Assembly (NCBI GenBank): GCA_910586985.1
Contig: CAJUKK010000002.1
Location: forward strand, 121,677-185,676
From: an uncultured Christensenellaceae bacterium
GTDB taxonomy: Bacteria > Bacillota > Clostridia > Christensenellales > Borkfalkiaceae
Length of the DNA: 64,000 nucleotides
Direction of reading: 5' to 3'
Shown here: positions 41,191 to 50,214 of the stretch, one piece after another
Numbering within the stretch: position 1 is the stretch's first letter
Layout of the letters: each line of letters starts with the position of its first letter
Position numbers and translations under genes: made by a program
Notes under the pieces: model-generated
The model's database searches: none
The model's input: only the letters and a program-made list of their open reading frames with translations
Told to the model about the DNA's origin: nothing

Positions 41191-41622
41191 ATGTTAGATA
41201 AAATACCCAATGAAAAGGAAATGATTGCCTTAATCGGTCAATCCTTGTATGATGTCTGGAAGAAATTATGCGTTTTAATTGAAGAAAGATATGATATGGA
41301 CTGTCTATGGGATAAAGGCGGTAAGACGTGGATATATGAATATAAATATCGGCGGGGCGGAAAAACGTTATGTGCATTATATGCAAGAGACAATTGCATA
41401 GGTTTTATGGTTATATTGGGAAAAGAAGAACGGAATAAATTTGAGAGGGATAGAAGTAATTATTCTAAAGAAGTTCAAACGATATACGATAAAACGCAAA
41501 CGTATCACGACGGAAAATGGATAATGTTTAAACCGACGGATACTTCACTGTTTAACGATTTTGTTGCTTTATTAAGCATTAAAAGGAAACCTAATAGAAA
41601 CGAAACAGCCGTTATTTTATAA
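41191..41622 (+). CDS. DUF3788 family protein
   Basis: 143 aa from ATG 41191 (GGAGGG upstream). SLYDVWKKLCVLIEERYDMD, then KTWIYEYKYRRGGKTLCALY and FMVILGKEERNKFE are the family pattern. The family is common in gut Clostridia; its members resemble small YdhG/DUF1801-type folds. No function established. Ends inside a terminator shared with the convergent gene. Confidence 0.8.
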   Translation: MLDKIPNEKEMIALIGQSLYDVWKKLCVLIEERYDMDCLWDKGGKTWIYEYKYRRGGKTLCALYARDNCIGFMVILGKEERNKFERDRSNYSKEVQTIYDKTQTYHDGKWIMFKPTDTSLFNDFVALLSIKRKPNRNETAVIL

Positions 41623-41634
41623 AAACGGCTGTTT
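41603..41634. terminator. Bidirectional terminator
   Basis: AAACAGCCGTT (41603-41613) and AACGGCTGTTT (41624-41634) with a ten-base loop containing the stop codon of the DUF3788 gene. Serves both convergent genes. Confidence 0.8.
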
Positions 41635-41649
41635 TCCTTTTAATAAAAT

Positions 41650-42450
41650 TTACGGGCGAAGTCCCATACCGCCTTCAAGCGTAATTGTTTCGCCGGACAT
41701 ATATTTAAAATCGGGAGACGCTATCTGGACGCACACTCTGCCTATTTCAAGTTCCGCATCTCCGTAATGCCCCATGGGCGGCATTTTTACATTTGCTTTA
41801 AACGCATCGGGATAGGCTTTTTCAAATTGTTCGAGTTGTGCTGTCCAAGCAAGAGGGCAGATTACGTTTGCATTAATTCCGTCTGCGCCCCATTCGGTGG
41901 CGGCAACACGGGTGAGTCCGCGGATTCCTTCTTTCGCTGCCGCATATGCGCATTGCCCGTAGTTTCCGAACAATCCAGCGCCTGATGCGAAGTTGATTAC
42001 CGAACCTTTACTTTCTTTTAAATAAGGATAACATGCTTTCATGTAACAAAATGTGGAATAAAGTCCCGAATACAGAGCAAGATTAAATTGTTCCATCGTG
42101 TGATCGGCAATCGTTACTCCGGAGGCAGACGCTTGCGCGTTGTTAATAAGCACCTGAATTCCGCCGAATACTCTTACCGTTTCTTCTACTACGTGTTGCG
42201 CAATGGCAAGATTGTCCGCATCGGCGTTGATATCTGCTTGTAAAACAAGCACCTTTACGCCGTATTTGTTTTCGAGTTCGCTTTTGGCGTCCTCAAGTTT
42301 TTTTACGTTTCGTCCTGTTATAACGATGTTTGCGCCTTCTTTTGCATAAGCGGTGGCAATTCCGTAGCCGATAGAACCGCAGCGGCCGTCGGAGAGAACT
42401 GCGCGTCCTGCTCCCGTAATTAAAACTGTTTTGCCTGTAAAGAATCCCAT
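41650..42450 (-). CDS. Short-chain dehydrogenase/reductase
   Basis: 266 aa from ATG 42450 with GGAGGT upstream. NAD(P)-binding KTVLITGAG, with an unusual insert before GSIGYGIA, then NNAQASASGV, active-site Ser in SVINFASGAG and Y-x-x-x-K in CAYAAAKEGI. The C-terminal SGETITLEGGMGL is the usual end. Substrate cannot be told from sequence. It is a single-gene unit, convergent with the DUF3788 gene. Confidence 0.9.
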   Translation of the reverse strand: MGFFTGKTVLITGAGRAVLSDGRCGSIGYGIATAYAKEGANIVITGRNVKKLEDAKSELENKYGVKVLVLQADINADADNLAIAQHVVEETVRVFGGIQVLINNAQASASGVTIADHTMEQFNLALYSGLYSTFCYMKACYPYLKESKGSVINFASGAGLFGNYGQCAYAAAKEGIRGLTRVAATEWGADGINANVICPLAWTAQLEQFEKAYPDAFKANVKMPPMGHYGDAELEIGRVCVQIASPDFKYMSGETITLEGGMGLRP

Positions 42451-42576
42451 GCTAAAATGACCTCCGTTTTCTTTTATCATAACGCAATGGGGTCGAATAG
42501 TCAACCCTTTTTAAAAAAAGATTTTTTCGATACAATTTATAAATTTAAAAAAGTTGCAACAGGAGACGGAAAACGG

Positions 42577-42605
42577 TTGACAAAGATCAGTAAAGGGGAT
42601 AAAAT
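42577..42605 (+). promoter_or_regulatory. tRNA promoter
   Basis: TTGACA (42577-42582), 17 bases, TAAAAT (42600-42605), with start near 42612, eight bases before the mature tRNA. Confidence 0.85.
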
Positions 42606-42619
42606 AATAAAAGTTAATT

Positions 42620-42696
42620 GGGGGCATAGCTCAGTTGGTTAGAGCGCATGCTTCACATGCATGAGGTCACAGGTTCGAGCCCTGTTGTCCCCACCA
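42620..42696 (+). tRNA. tRNA-Val (anticodon CAC)
   Basis: 77 bases with encoded CCA. Acceptor GGGGGCA/TGTCCCC, D-arm GCTC/GAGC, anticodon stem CATGC/GCATG with loop TTCACAT (anticodon CAC, reads GTG), T-arm ACAGG/CCTGT with loop TTCGAGC. All stems pair. Single gene with its own promoter and terminator. Confidence 0.97.
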
Positions 42697-42703
42697 AATC
42701 AAC

Positions 42704-42741
42704 GTCTTATGCGAACTTACGGTTCGCGTAAGACTTTTTTT
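42704..42741 (+). terminator. tRNA terminator
   Basis: GTCTTATGCGAAC (42704-42716) pairs with GTTCGCGTAAGAC (42722-42734, one G-T), then seven T. Confidence 0.9.
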
Positions 42742-42796
42742 ATACGACACCCGCCATAGTGTTCAGAGATGGATTGTGCCGATATTTGGGAAAAGC

Positions 42797-42825
42797 TTGA
42801 CAAATTTTTCTTTTTGTTGTATATA
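42797..42825 (+). promoter_or_regulatory. Promoter of the DUF2461 gene
   Basis: TTGACA (42797-42802), 17 bases, TATATA (42820-42825); a TATAAT lies ten bases further on. Confidence 0.78.
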
Positions 42826-42881
42826 AAATATAATGCGATAATCAAAAGTATCGGCTACTATATATTTTGAAGGGGGAAAAC

Positions 42882-43565
42882 ATGAACAACAAAATTATAC
42901 TTGAATATCTTTCTGAACTTTCCGCAAACAACAACCGCGAATGGTATCACGAACACAAGAAAGAGAACAAAGAAGCGACCGTACAGTTTGAACAGCTTGT
43001 GCAGGAACTTATTTATGGCATAGGCACGTTTGATGAGAGCGTATTGCACAACGTCCCCAAAGAATTGACCTTCAAGCTTGTGCGAGATACGAGATTCAGT
43101 CACGATAAATCGCCGTACAATCCGTCGTTCAGGGCGCATATTTCGTCGATGGGCAAACTCCCGATCCCCGTCGGATATTATATCATGATAAAGCCGAAAG
43201 GGGGCACGTTTTTGGGCGGCGGGTTATTTGCGGATATGTTTTCAAACGCTACTGCTATGGTGCGCGATTATATCGTTGCTCATTCTGACGAATGGTGCAA
43301 CATAATATCAGATACGGAGTTTAAAAAGTATTTTACGGTAAAGGGAACGGCATTAAAAAACGTTCCTGCAGGATATGATAAAGAGCATCCGCAAGCCGAA
43401 TTTTTGAAATATAAATCGTGGTATTTAGAACATTTTATAACGGATGAGGAAGTTTGCGACAGTGCGATATTTATGAAAAAGGCAATTGAAATATTCAAGG
43501 CGATGAAACCGTTCAACGATTATTTGAATAATGCGTTAAAAGATTTTAAAATGCCCACAAGGTGA
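42882..43565 (+). CDS. DUF2461 family protein
   Basis: 227 aa from ATG 42882 (AGGGGG upstream). LSANNNREWYHEHKKENKEA, then FKLVRDTRFSHDKSPYNPSF and GGTFLGGGLFADMF are the hallmarks of DUF2461 (TIGR02453). The family is widespread and unassigned. Stand-alone gene with its own promoter and terminator. Confidence 0.9.
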   Translation: MNNKIILEYLSELSANNNREWYHEHKKENKEATVQFEQLVQELIYGIGTFDESVLHNVPKELTFKLVRDTRFSHDKSPYNPSFRAHISSMGKLPIPVGYYIMIKPKGGTFLGGGLFADMFSNATAMVRDYIVAHSDEWCNIISDTEFKKYFTVKGTALKNVPAGYDKEHPQAEFLKYKSWYLEHFITDEEVCDSAIFMKKAIEIFKAMKPFNDYLNNALKDFKMPTR

Positions 43566-43634
43566 ATAAGAGCAGACTCATTGATTCTTTAATATATGGC
43601 AGTAAGAGAATCGATAGATGTGTGAATATTAAAA

Positions 43635-43661
43635 AACGGCACGGCGAATCGTCGTGCCGTT
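43635..43661. terminator. Bidirectional terminator
   Basis: AACGGCACG (43635-43643) and CGTGCCGTT (43653-43661), A-rich before and after. Lies between the convergent DUF2461 and ZIP genes. Confidence 0.78.
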
Positions 43662-43672
43662 AAAAATTTAAG

Positions 43673-44533
43673 TTAAAACATAACCAGCAGGAATCCTGTG
43701 ATTACGCCGATAAAAACAGCAAGAGCGGGTAGTTTGCTTTTCCACATCAGAATTGCTTCGGGTAACAGTTCTCCGAATACTACGTAGAGCATTGCCCCGC
43801 TTGCAAATCCGAGCGAGAGGGTAAGCATGATTTCGTTGATTCCGCCAAGCGCATATCCGAGCACCGCGCCGAGCACGGTGGGGAGACCGCTGAGGGCGGT
43901 AAGCAGTACCGCCTTTGTCTTTCCCATACCGCCGGAAACGAGAGGGACGGAGACAGCCATTCCTTCGGGTATATTATGCAGTCCGATTACGATCGCCATA
44001 ATAAATCCACTGCTGGAAAACAGATTTGCAATTAGTTCTGCTGTTCCTGCATACGATGCGCCGATTACCATGCCTTCGGGCATGTTGTGCAATGCGATTG
44101 CACTTAACATAACCAAACCTGCGGTGAAGAGGTTGGACTTTGATGTTCTGTGCACTTCCATATGGTTTGAATGAATAAGCTCATCCAAGTCGTCCGCGGT
44201 AGAGGGGTGGTTTCCGTCAATGTGTTTAACTTCGCGGTTGGTGTGCTTATCGATTACGTAGTTTAAAACATAAACTATCGCATAGCCTGCAATTACGGCG
44301 GCAACGGTAATGAGCGGTGTGAGCTCCGGCAGTTTCCCTTCATTCATGAGCGATATTGGCTCGCTCATCAGATCGAAACATACGACCGCAAGCATGATAC
44401 CTGCCGCAAACGATAGCAACAACGAAACGATTTTGTTGGAATCGCGACGGAGCACAACGCCGACGAATCCGCCGAGTCCCGTGCCGATTGCACCCGATAT
44501 AAATGTAATTACGATAATAGCAAGGTAATCCAT
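43673..44533 (-). CDS. ZIP-family divalent metal transporter (ZupT/GufA type)
   Basis: 286 aa, about eight membrane helices. The metal path motifs are both present: ALHNMPEGMVIG and GLHNIPEGMAVS, with FVGVVLRR and LPEAILMWKSK nearby. A His/Asp-rich cytosolic loop (about residues 95-130: KHTNREVKHIDGNHPS) may bind metal. Imports zinc or iron; specificity not visible. Starts at ATG 44533 with AAAGGAT upstream. Confidence 0.93.
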   Translation of the reverse strand: MDYLAIIVITFISGAIGTGLGGFVGVVLRRDSNKIVSLLLSFAAGIMLAVVCFDLMSEPISLMNEGKLPELTPLITVAAVIAGYAIVYVLNYVIDKHTNREVKHIDGNHPSTADDLDELIHSNHMEVHRTSKSNLFTAGLVMLSAIALHNMPEGMVIGASYAGTAELIANLFSSSGFIMAIVIGLHNIPEGMAVSVPLVSGGMGKTKAVLLTALSGLPTVLGAVLGYALGGINEIMLTLSLGFASGAMLYVVFGELLPEAILMWKSKLPALAVFIGVITGFLLVMF

Positions 44534-44875
44534 GATTTATCCTTTTGTAGTGTCGCCGTCGGGCGACTGACTTATACCATATACTATCTTGCGAAAAAAT
44601 GCAAGCAGCTACGGGCGCAATTTTAAAATTTTATAATTTTCAATATGCAAAAGAGTTGTTTTTATATACGTTAGTTGCTGATCGAACATTATATAACCAT
44701 TATTTTTACCCCGTATAAGCAAATCTGGGGGTGTTTTACTTGCTTTTCTTATCAAGTTGTGATAAAATGTATAATAATACAATCAAATTTGGGAAATTTT
44801 TGGATATTTGCATAAAAATAACCTTTTTTTGATCGTAATTTAATATAAGTGTGACGTAAGGACAGGACGGCTTAT
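44534..44875. other. Divergent intergenic region, 340 bases
   Basis: No gene. It holds a small hairpin GTCGCC/GGCGAC (about 44552-44567) in the ZIP leader, a TATAAT at 44770-44775 with no good -35, and AT-rich DNA before the envelope cluster. I cannot define the promoter of the latter with confidence. Confidence 0.45.
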
Positions 44876-46468
44876 ATGAAAGGTTCATTTGAAAAAATTA
44901 AAAAAAGCGCGTTTTATGCGGCAATCGTTAAAAGCGTGGTTGTGGGGTGCTCGATCGGTCTTTTAGCGGTGGGGGCGGTTTTGCTGCCGTTAAAGTTGAA
45001 TGCCGTAAATATCAATCCCGTTTACTATGTATTGATCGGTGTTGGGGCAGCTCTGCTTTGCGGCGGATTAACATTTTTAATCGTACGTCCCACCGAAAAA
45101 AAACTTGCTAAATTATTGGATCGCAAATATGTGCACGGAGAGCGTGTGCAGACGATGGTGGAGTATCGGGATCGCGAAGGGGAAATTTTGTCTCTGCAAC
45201 GCGAGGATGCCGAGCAAAAGATTGATGAGATCGTTATTAAGAATGCAAAGAAAAAAAATATTTTTTCTCGTTTTTTTGGTTTCGGCGCTATGCTGACCTC
45301 GGGCGGAAATATCGTATCGCACGCTTTGAGTATTTTGCTTGTGCCGGTAATTGCGGTATCGGTATTTATTCCTGCGATCGTCGTTTCCGGCAAAGAGCCT
45401 GTCCCCGTGGACGGCGATAAGGATTTGCCTTATGAGTTTACTTCCGCGCAGGCGGATATGTTACGGCAACTCATTGACGACGTCGATCAGTCTTCTTTGG
45501 AGCCGGTTCGCGTAAAGACTCCGATCAAAGAAGATTTGCAGGAACTTTTGGAGATTTTGCCTGACGCTAAAACGGAAGTTGCTATGTATACTTCGGTTAT
45601 CGGTGCGGTAGCGTCCGTCGATGCGATCATGTATGAAGTAAATACTTACAGAATTGTCGCTCCGAAAATTTATGAGGCGGAACATCTTGAATCGTTAGCA
45701 GCGGCAACGGAAAGCGTGGTTGCCTATCGGGTCGGAGGAGTATCAATTTCCAAATACGAGCAGGTTGTGGCGCTTTTGGAAAATCTGGACGCGTCGGTCT
45801 CCGAACGGGTACAGCGGCAGACGGTAACTGTGCGTGAAACGCTGAATATTCCGCGCGGCGAAGAATTTGACGCCTTGCTTGGTACCTACTATACGGAACT
45901 TAACGATGTGCTGCCTGATAACAGTGCGGAATCGGATGATGCGCTCATATCCTGTATCTATGAATTTACGCAAGACATCTCGAAAATTGCCTCGCTCGAT
46001 GCCGCTTATGCCGATGAATACGTTCAGCAACAGCTGAATATTTGTTTTAATAAATTTACGCAGTCGTTTGTCGCGGCGTTGGGAACGCAGTCTTATAACT
46101 GCATGATGAACGAGTATGTGCGTACGCGTCTTGCCGATATTTTCGGCGTTGCAATTCCTGCGTGGAACGACGGTTTGACGCACGGCGGCAGTAACGGATC
46201 GGAAGATGACGGAGAAGGGGACGGCGACGACGATAAAGTGCGTCCCGGCGGGTTCGGTAAGGGAGAAATGGTTTATCCCAGCGATGAGATGTTGTATGAT
46301 CCCGATAAGCGCGAACACGTTAATTACGGCGAATTGCTCGAAGAATATTATTCGAGAGTGTTGGAACAGATCAGGGACAACGAGTTTTCGGAAGAGCTTG
46401 AACAATCGATTCGGGAGTATTTCGAGATACTGCTCATCGGGAGCAAACAGGATAAAGAAAATCAATAG
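44876..46468 (+). CDS. DUF4175-like membrane protein, first gene of the MoxR cluster
   Basis: 530 aa. Two membrane helices (about 25-45 and 50-70), a short cytoplasmic part with a charged helix (REGEILSLQREDAEQKIDE), a third helix near 150-172, then a large extracytoplasmic helical region and an acidic Gly/Asp linker (EDDGEGDGDDDKVRPG). Layout and neighbours match DUF4175-type proteins that precede moxR, DUF58 and VWA genes. It ends 15 bases before moxR. Its role is unknown; an envelope-anchored partner of the VWA proteins is plausible. Confidence 0.7.
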   Translation: MKGSFEKIKKSAFYAAIVKSVVVGCSIGLLAVGAVLLPLKLNAVNINPVYYVLIGVGAALLCGGLTFLIVRPTEKKLAKLLDRKYVHGERVQTMVEYRDREGEILSLQREDAEQKIDEIVIKNAKKKNIFSRFFGFGAMLTSGGNIVSHALSILLVPVIAVSVFIPAIVVSGKEPVPVDGDKDLPYEFTSAQADMLRQLIDDVDQSSLEPVRVKTPIKEDLQELLEILPDAKTEVAMYTSVIGAVASVDAIMYEVNTYRIVAPKIYEAEHLESLAAATESVVAYRVGGVSISKYEQVVALLENLDASVSERVQRQTVTVRETLNIPRGEEFDALLGTYYTELNDVLPDNSAESDDALISCIYEFTQDISKIASLDAAYADEYVQQQLNICFNKFTQSFVAALGTQSYNCMMNEYVRTRLADIFGVAIPAWNDGLTHGGSNGSEDDGEGDGDDDKVRPGGFGKGEMVYPSDEMLYDPDKREHVNYGELLEEYYSRVLEQIRDNEFSEELEQSIREYFEILLIGSKQDKENQ

Positions 46469-46483
46469 GATGAAGGATATATT

Positions 46484-47473
46484 ATGGAAAATTTGGAACG
46501 TGTAAAAAATTTCAGCGACTCCATCGCTAAAATCAAAGATGAGTTGCATAAGGACGTTGTCGGTCAGGAAGAGATTATCGACGGTGTAATCACTGCAATT
46601 ATTGCAGGCGGTAACGTGTTGCTGGAGGGCGTGCCCGGCGTTGGAAAAACCCGTCTTGTCCGTTCGCTCGGCAGAACGTTGAGTCTGCCGTTTTCCCGTA
46701 TTCAGTTCACGCCCGACTTAATGCCCTCGGACGTTACGGGTACGAATATTATTGAGAAGGACGAGAACGGCAGAATGAAATCGGTTTTCCGTAAGGGGCC
46801 TATTTTTGCTAATCTTGTACTTGCAGACGAGATCAACCGTGCAACGCCTAAAACGCAGTCGGCAATGCTTGAAGTTATGCAGGAGCATAAAATTACGGTG
46901 TCGGGTGCTACCTACCGCCTCGACGAGCCGTTTTTCGTACTTGCAACCGAGAACCCGATCGAACAGGATGGTACATATCCTCTGCCCGAGGCGCAGATGG
47001 ATCGCTTTATGTTTAAGCTGATCATGAAGTTCCCCGGAACGGAAGAACTTGCCGATATCGTCAACATGACGCAGATCACGCTTGACGAGAATGCGTCGGC
47101 AGTTGTGGACGGAAAGACCATCCTTGAAATGCGCGAGCTTGCAAAAAATGTACCCGTGCTTGACGAAGTGCTGATGTATGCGGTCAATCTTATTTCCAAT
47201 ACGCATCCTGAGCTTGAAAAAACTTCTTCGACTGCGAAGAAATATATCAAGTACGGCGCGTCGCCCCGTGCGGCGCAGGCGCTTGTAACTTGCGCAAAGG
47301 TGCGCGCTCTCATGAACGGAAATTATAATGTTTCGTATGAGGATATCGATGCGTTGGCGCATCCCGTATTAAGACACAGAATCAAAGTCAATTATGCCGC
47401 CGTCAACGACGGACTCACGGTGGACGACGTGATCGGGCTTTTGGTACAAGAGAATAAAAAATTATCCAAGTAA
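46484..47473 (+). CDS. MoxR-family AAA+ ATPase
   Basis: 329 aa. Walker A LEGVPGVGKTRLVRSL, Walker B NLVLADEINRATPKTQSAM, sensor 1 FVLATENPIEQDGTYPLPEA and an arginine-rich C-terminal lid (YGASPRAAQALVTCAKVRAL). MoxR ATPases act as chaperone-like partners of VWA-domain proteins. Two VWA proteins and a DUF58 protein follow directly. Confidence 0.95.
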   Translation: MENLERVKNFSDSIAKIKDELHKDVVGQEEIIDGVITAIIAGGNVLLEGVPGVGKTRLVRSLGRTLSLPFSRIQFTPDLMPSDVTGTNIIEKDENGRMKSVFRKGPIFANLVLADEINRATPKTQSAMLEVMQEHKITVSGATYRLDEPFFVLATENPIEQDGTYPLPEAQMDRFMFKLIMKFPGTEELADIVNMTQITLDENASAVVDGKTILEMRELAKNVPVLDEVLMYAVNLISNTHPELEKTSSTAKKYIKYGASPRAAQALVTCAKVRALMNGNYNVSYEDIDALAHPVLRHRIKVNYAAVNDGLTVDDVIGLLVQENKKLSK

Positions 47474-47482
47474 AGTTACGCT

Positions 47483-48367
47483 ATGAAGAAGTTTGCGATA
47501 AACGAAGAGTTTTTGCAACAGGTAGAACTGTTACAGCTCATGATTAAAAATAATGTTTCTGGTATGTTCGGTGGTAACCACAAGAGCAAGACCTTTGGTT
47601 CATCTTGCGAATTTTCCGATTATCGCGACTACATTGCGGGCGACGATACGACGAAGATTGATTGGAACGCCTATGCGCGGTTTGAGAAACTTTATCTGAA
47701 ACTATATAACGACGAACGCCAGATGCATAACAAAATTTATATCGACGCGAGTCGTTCTATGGCATACGGAAAGGGGAAAAAGGACGAGCAGGCGTTAAAG
47801 ATCGCCGCAACGCTCGCCTATCTTTCCGTGGGAGAAATGGACAAAGTCTCCGTATACGCCGTTCACGGAAAGGAAACGGAAGCGGTCGTTTCGGGCATGC
47901 TCGGAAAAGAATCGTATATCAACAATATCGGAAAGTTAAACGAGATCGAATTTGACGGCGACAGCTTTTTGAGCGACGCGCTCTTGCCGACAAACGTGGG
48001 GTATGGCGACGGAATGTCGGTTATCATCTCCGACTTTTTAACGGATAATAATTTCGAGACTGCGATTGATCATCTTGCAAGCAAAAAGCGGGATATTCTC
48101 TGCATTCAGGTACTTTCCAAAGAAGAACTCAATCCCAAAGTACGCGGTAAAATGCATTTTTTTGATTCGGAAGACACGCAAAAATTTTACCGTAAGAACA
48201 TTAACCGCGAGATCGCCAAGGCATACAAGCAGGCGCTTGACTACGCGACGGGCAGAATCCGCGATTACTGTGCCGCTCGCGGCGCGGACTATCTGTTAAT
48301 TTCCGCGGAGGAAAACGTAACAGAAGTGTTCTTTCACAAATTTGTAAACGCGGGGGTGTTAAAATGA
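47483..48367 (+). CDS. DUF58 domain protein
   Basis: 294 aa, soluble. Contains FSDYRDYIAGDDTTKIDWNAYA with the DUF58 hallmark (Y-x-x-GD-x-x-R/K-x-IDW), then IYIDASRSMAYG, a VWA-like metal site (D-x-S-x-S). Always found next to MoxR. The stop overlaps the next start by four bases. Confidence 0.93.
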   Translation: MKKFAINEEFLQQVELLQLMIKNNVSGMFGGNHKSKTFGSSCEFSDYRDYIAGDDTTKIDWNAYARFEKLYLKLYNDERQMHNKIYIDASRSMAYGKGKKDEQALKIAATLAYLSVGEMDKVSVYAVHGKETEAVVSGMLGKESYINNIGKLNEIEFDGDSFLSDALLPTNVGYGDGMSVIISDFLTDNNFETAIDHLASKKRDILCIQVLSKEELNPKVRGKMHFFDSEDTQKFYRKNINREIAKAYKQALDYATGRIRDYCAARGADYLLISAEENVTEVFFHKFVNAGVLK

Positions 48368-50214
48368 CGTTACTTTATCCCCTTGGATTGCTGGGACTCA
48401 TCGGTATCCCTGTTTTGATCATTATTTATATCATTAAAAATAAGTACACGGAACAGGTTATTTCGTCTACTTATTTGTGGACGCTGAGCGAAAGATTTTT
48501 AAAGCGCAGAAATCCGATCAATAAAATTGCGGGAATTATCAGTTTGATATTGCAAATTCTTGCAGTGATATTTATATCGTTTGCAATCGCTCATCCCGTT
48601 TTTATTTTAAGCAATGCCGCCAACGAGTATTGTTTTATTCTTGACGGATCGGGCAGTATGAATATCGCCCAGAACGGCAAGACCCGTTTGGAGATCGGTA
48701 AAGAGCGGATCGCGTCGGTAATTAAAGATTCGGCCAACGGCAGTAAGTTTTCCCTTGTGTTTGTTGGAAATACGACGGATATACTGTATGAGGCGATCGA
48801 AAATAAAGATCAGGCTGTCTCTATTTTGAACGGAGTTTCGTCTGCCTACGTAGACGCGGGATTCACGGGCGCGCTCGGCGTCGCACAGTCCTATTTTCAG
48901 GAGAAACCCTCGATCTTGACCTATCTTGTAACGGATAAGGCGTACGAATCGAGTCAAAACGTTGAAATTATCAACGTCTCCTCGCACGAAACGAATTATG
49001 GCATTGCCGGCGTGGAGTACGTTGTTTCGGGTGGAAAAATCGTTGTAAGCGGAAAAGCAATGTCTTACGAGGGAGATGCTACGCTTAACCTTTCGCTACG
49101 CTTTGACGAGCTCAGCGAAGTCGCGGCAACGCAGGAATTGGAAGTAAAAAAACTCGAAGAGACGGATTTTTCATTCGAAGTCGATAACCGCAGTTTTTCT
49201 TCGTTTAAAGTAACGTTGGAAAACGAAGACGCTCTTTCGCTCGATAACGAGTGTATCGTATACAGTGTTGAGGCGGAAAATTCATATGAAGTACTGATTG
49301 TCAGTGAATCCCCGTTTTTTCTCGAAGCCGTGCTTTCCACGGTGGGGAACGCGCAAATCAGCGTCGTGTCTCCGGAAGGATATGCAAATGTGACGGGATA
49401 CGATTTATATATCTTCGATTCGGTGAATCTGACCGCGCTCCCTGCGGACGGGGCGGTATGGATATTCAATCCTCAGAGCAGTATTCCCGATGCCGGTTTC
49501 AGTGTGCAGGATAAACTCGAATTTTCCGAGTCTGCGGTATTAAGTTATACAGATGAAGAAAAACTGTCTGATTCGGAGGCAAAACTGCTCAAAGGATTGC
49601 TAAAGAGCGACGTTGCCGTATCCGATTACGTTCAGTGCGGCAGCGGAAACTTTACGGTTCTCATGACGCATGACGGGAATCCCGTGCTGTTTACCGGTTT
49701 GAACGCGCACGGCAACCGCGAGGTGGTTTTTGCATTCGATCTTCATCGCTCTAATTTCCCCGCGATGCTTGATTTTACTACGCTTTCACAGAATCTGCTC
49801 CGCTATACGTTCCCGAATGTAATTGACAAAACTTCGTACTATTGCGGGGAAAAGGTGCAAATCAGCGTGCCTGCCGGTTGTAAAAGTATCAAGGTTGATA
49901 CGCCGCTCGGTAACGTTGCGTATCTCGATACAAACAGTGCGTACAGTGAGTATGAATTGACGGAAGTCGGGAATTATAGGTTTACTATGACTGTGGGCGA
50001 TACCGTGCGTACGCCGATTCGGGTATATTCGTCTCTTCCGGAGTCGGAACGTGAAACGAGCGTAACCGAAGTTTCGTTCGCGTTGGAAGGGGAAGCAAGC
50101 AATGAAAAAAGCGACGGTAAATACGACGATATGTTATATCTGTTTATTTTACTTGCCGTAATCGTTTTGGCGGATTGGGGGGTGTATTGTTATGAGCAAT
50201 ATCAGCTTCGTTAA
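48364..50214 (+). CDS. BatA-type VWA membrane protein
   Basis: 616 aa. An N-terminal helix pair (LLYPLGLLGLIGIPVLIIIY and IISLILQILAVIFISFAIA) as in BatA/BatB proteins, then a VWA domain with ILDGSGSMNIAQ (metal site DGSGS), a long beta-rich region, and a C-terminal helix (DMLYLFILLAVIVLADW). Projects into the envelope. The stop lies 23 bases inside the next gene. Confidence 0.88.
   Translation: MTLLYPLGLLGLIGIPVLIIIYIIKNKYTEQVISSTYLWTLSERFLKRRNPINKIAGIISLILQILAVIFISFAIAHPVFILSNAANEYCFILDGSGSMNIAQNGKTRLEIGKERIASVIKDSANGSKFSLVFVGNTTDILYEAIENKDQAVSILNGVSSAYVDAGFTGALGVAQSYFQEKPSILTYLVTDKAYESSQNVEIINVSSHETNYGIAGVEYVVSGGKIVVSGKAMSYEGDATLNLSLRFDELSEVAATQELEVKKLEETDFSFEVDNRSFSSFKVTLENEDALSLDNECIVYSVEAENSYEVLIVSESPFFLEAVLSTVGNAQISVVSPEGYANVTGYDLYIFDSVNLTALPADGAVWIFNPQSSIPDAGFSVQDKLEFSESAVLSYTDEEKLSDSEAKLLKGLLKSDVAVSDYVQCGSGNFTVLMTHDGNPVLFTGLNAHGNREVVFAFDLHRSNFPAMLDFTTLSQNLLRYTFPNVIDKTSYYCGEKVQISVPAGCKSIKVDTPLGNVAYLDTNSAYSEYELTEVGNYRFTMTVGDTVRTPIRVYSSLPESERETSVTEVSFALEGEASNEKSDGKYDDMLYLFILLAVIVLADWGVYCYEQYQLR

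Noticed and set aside
42577..42605. Fourth LacI operator (AAAACGGTTGAC) before the tRNA
   Set aside because: The match to TTAAACGGTTAA is partial and is explained by the TTGACA of the tRNA promoter.
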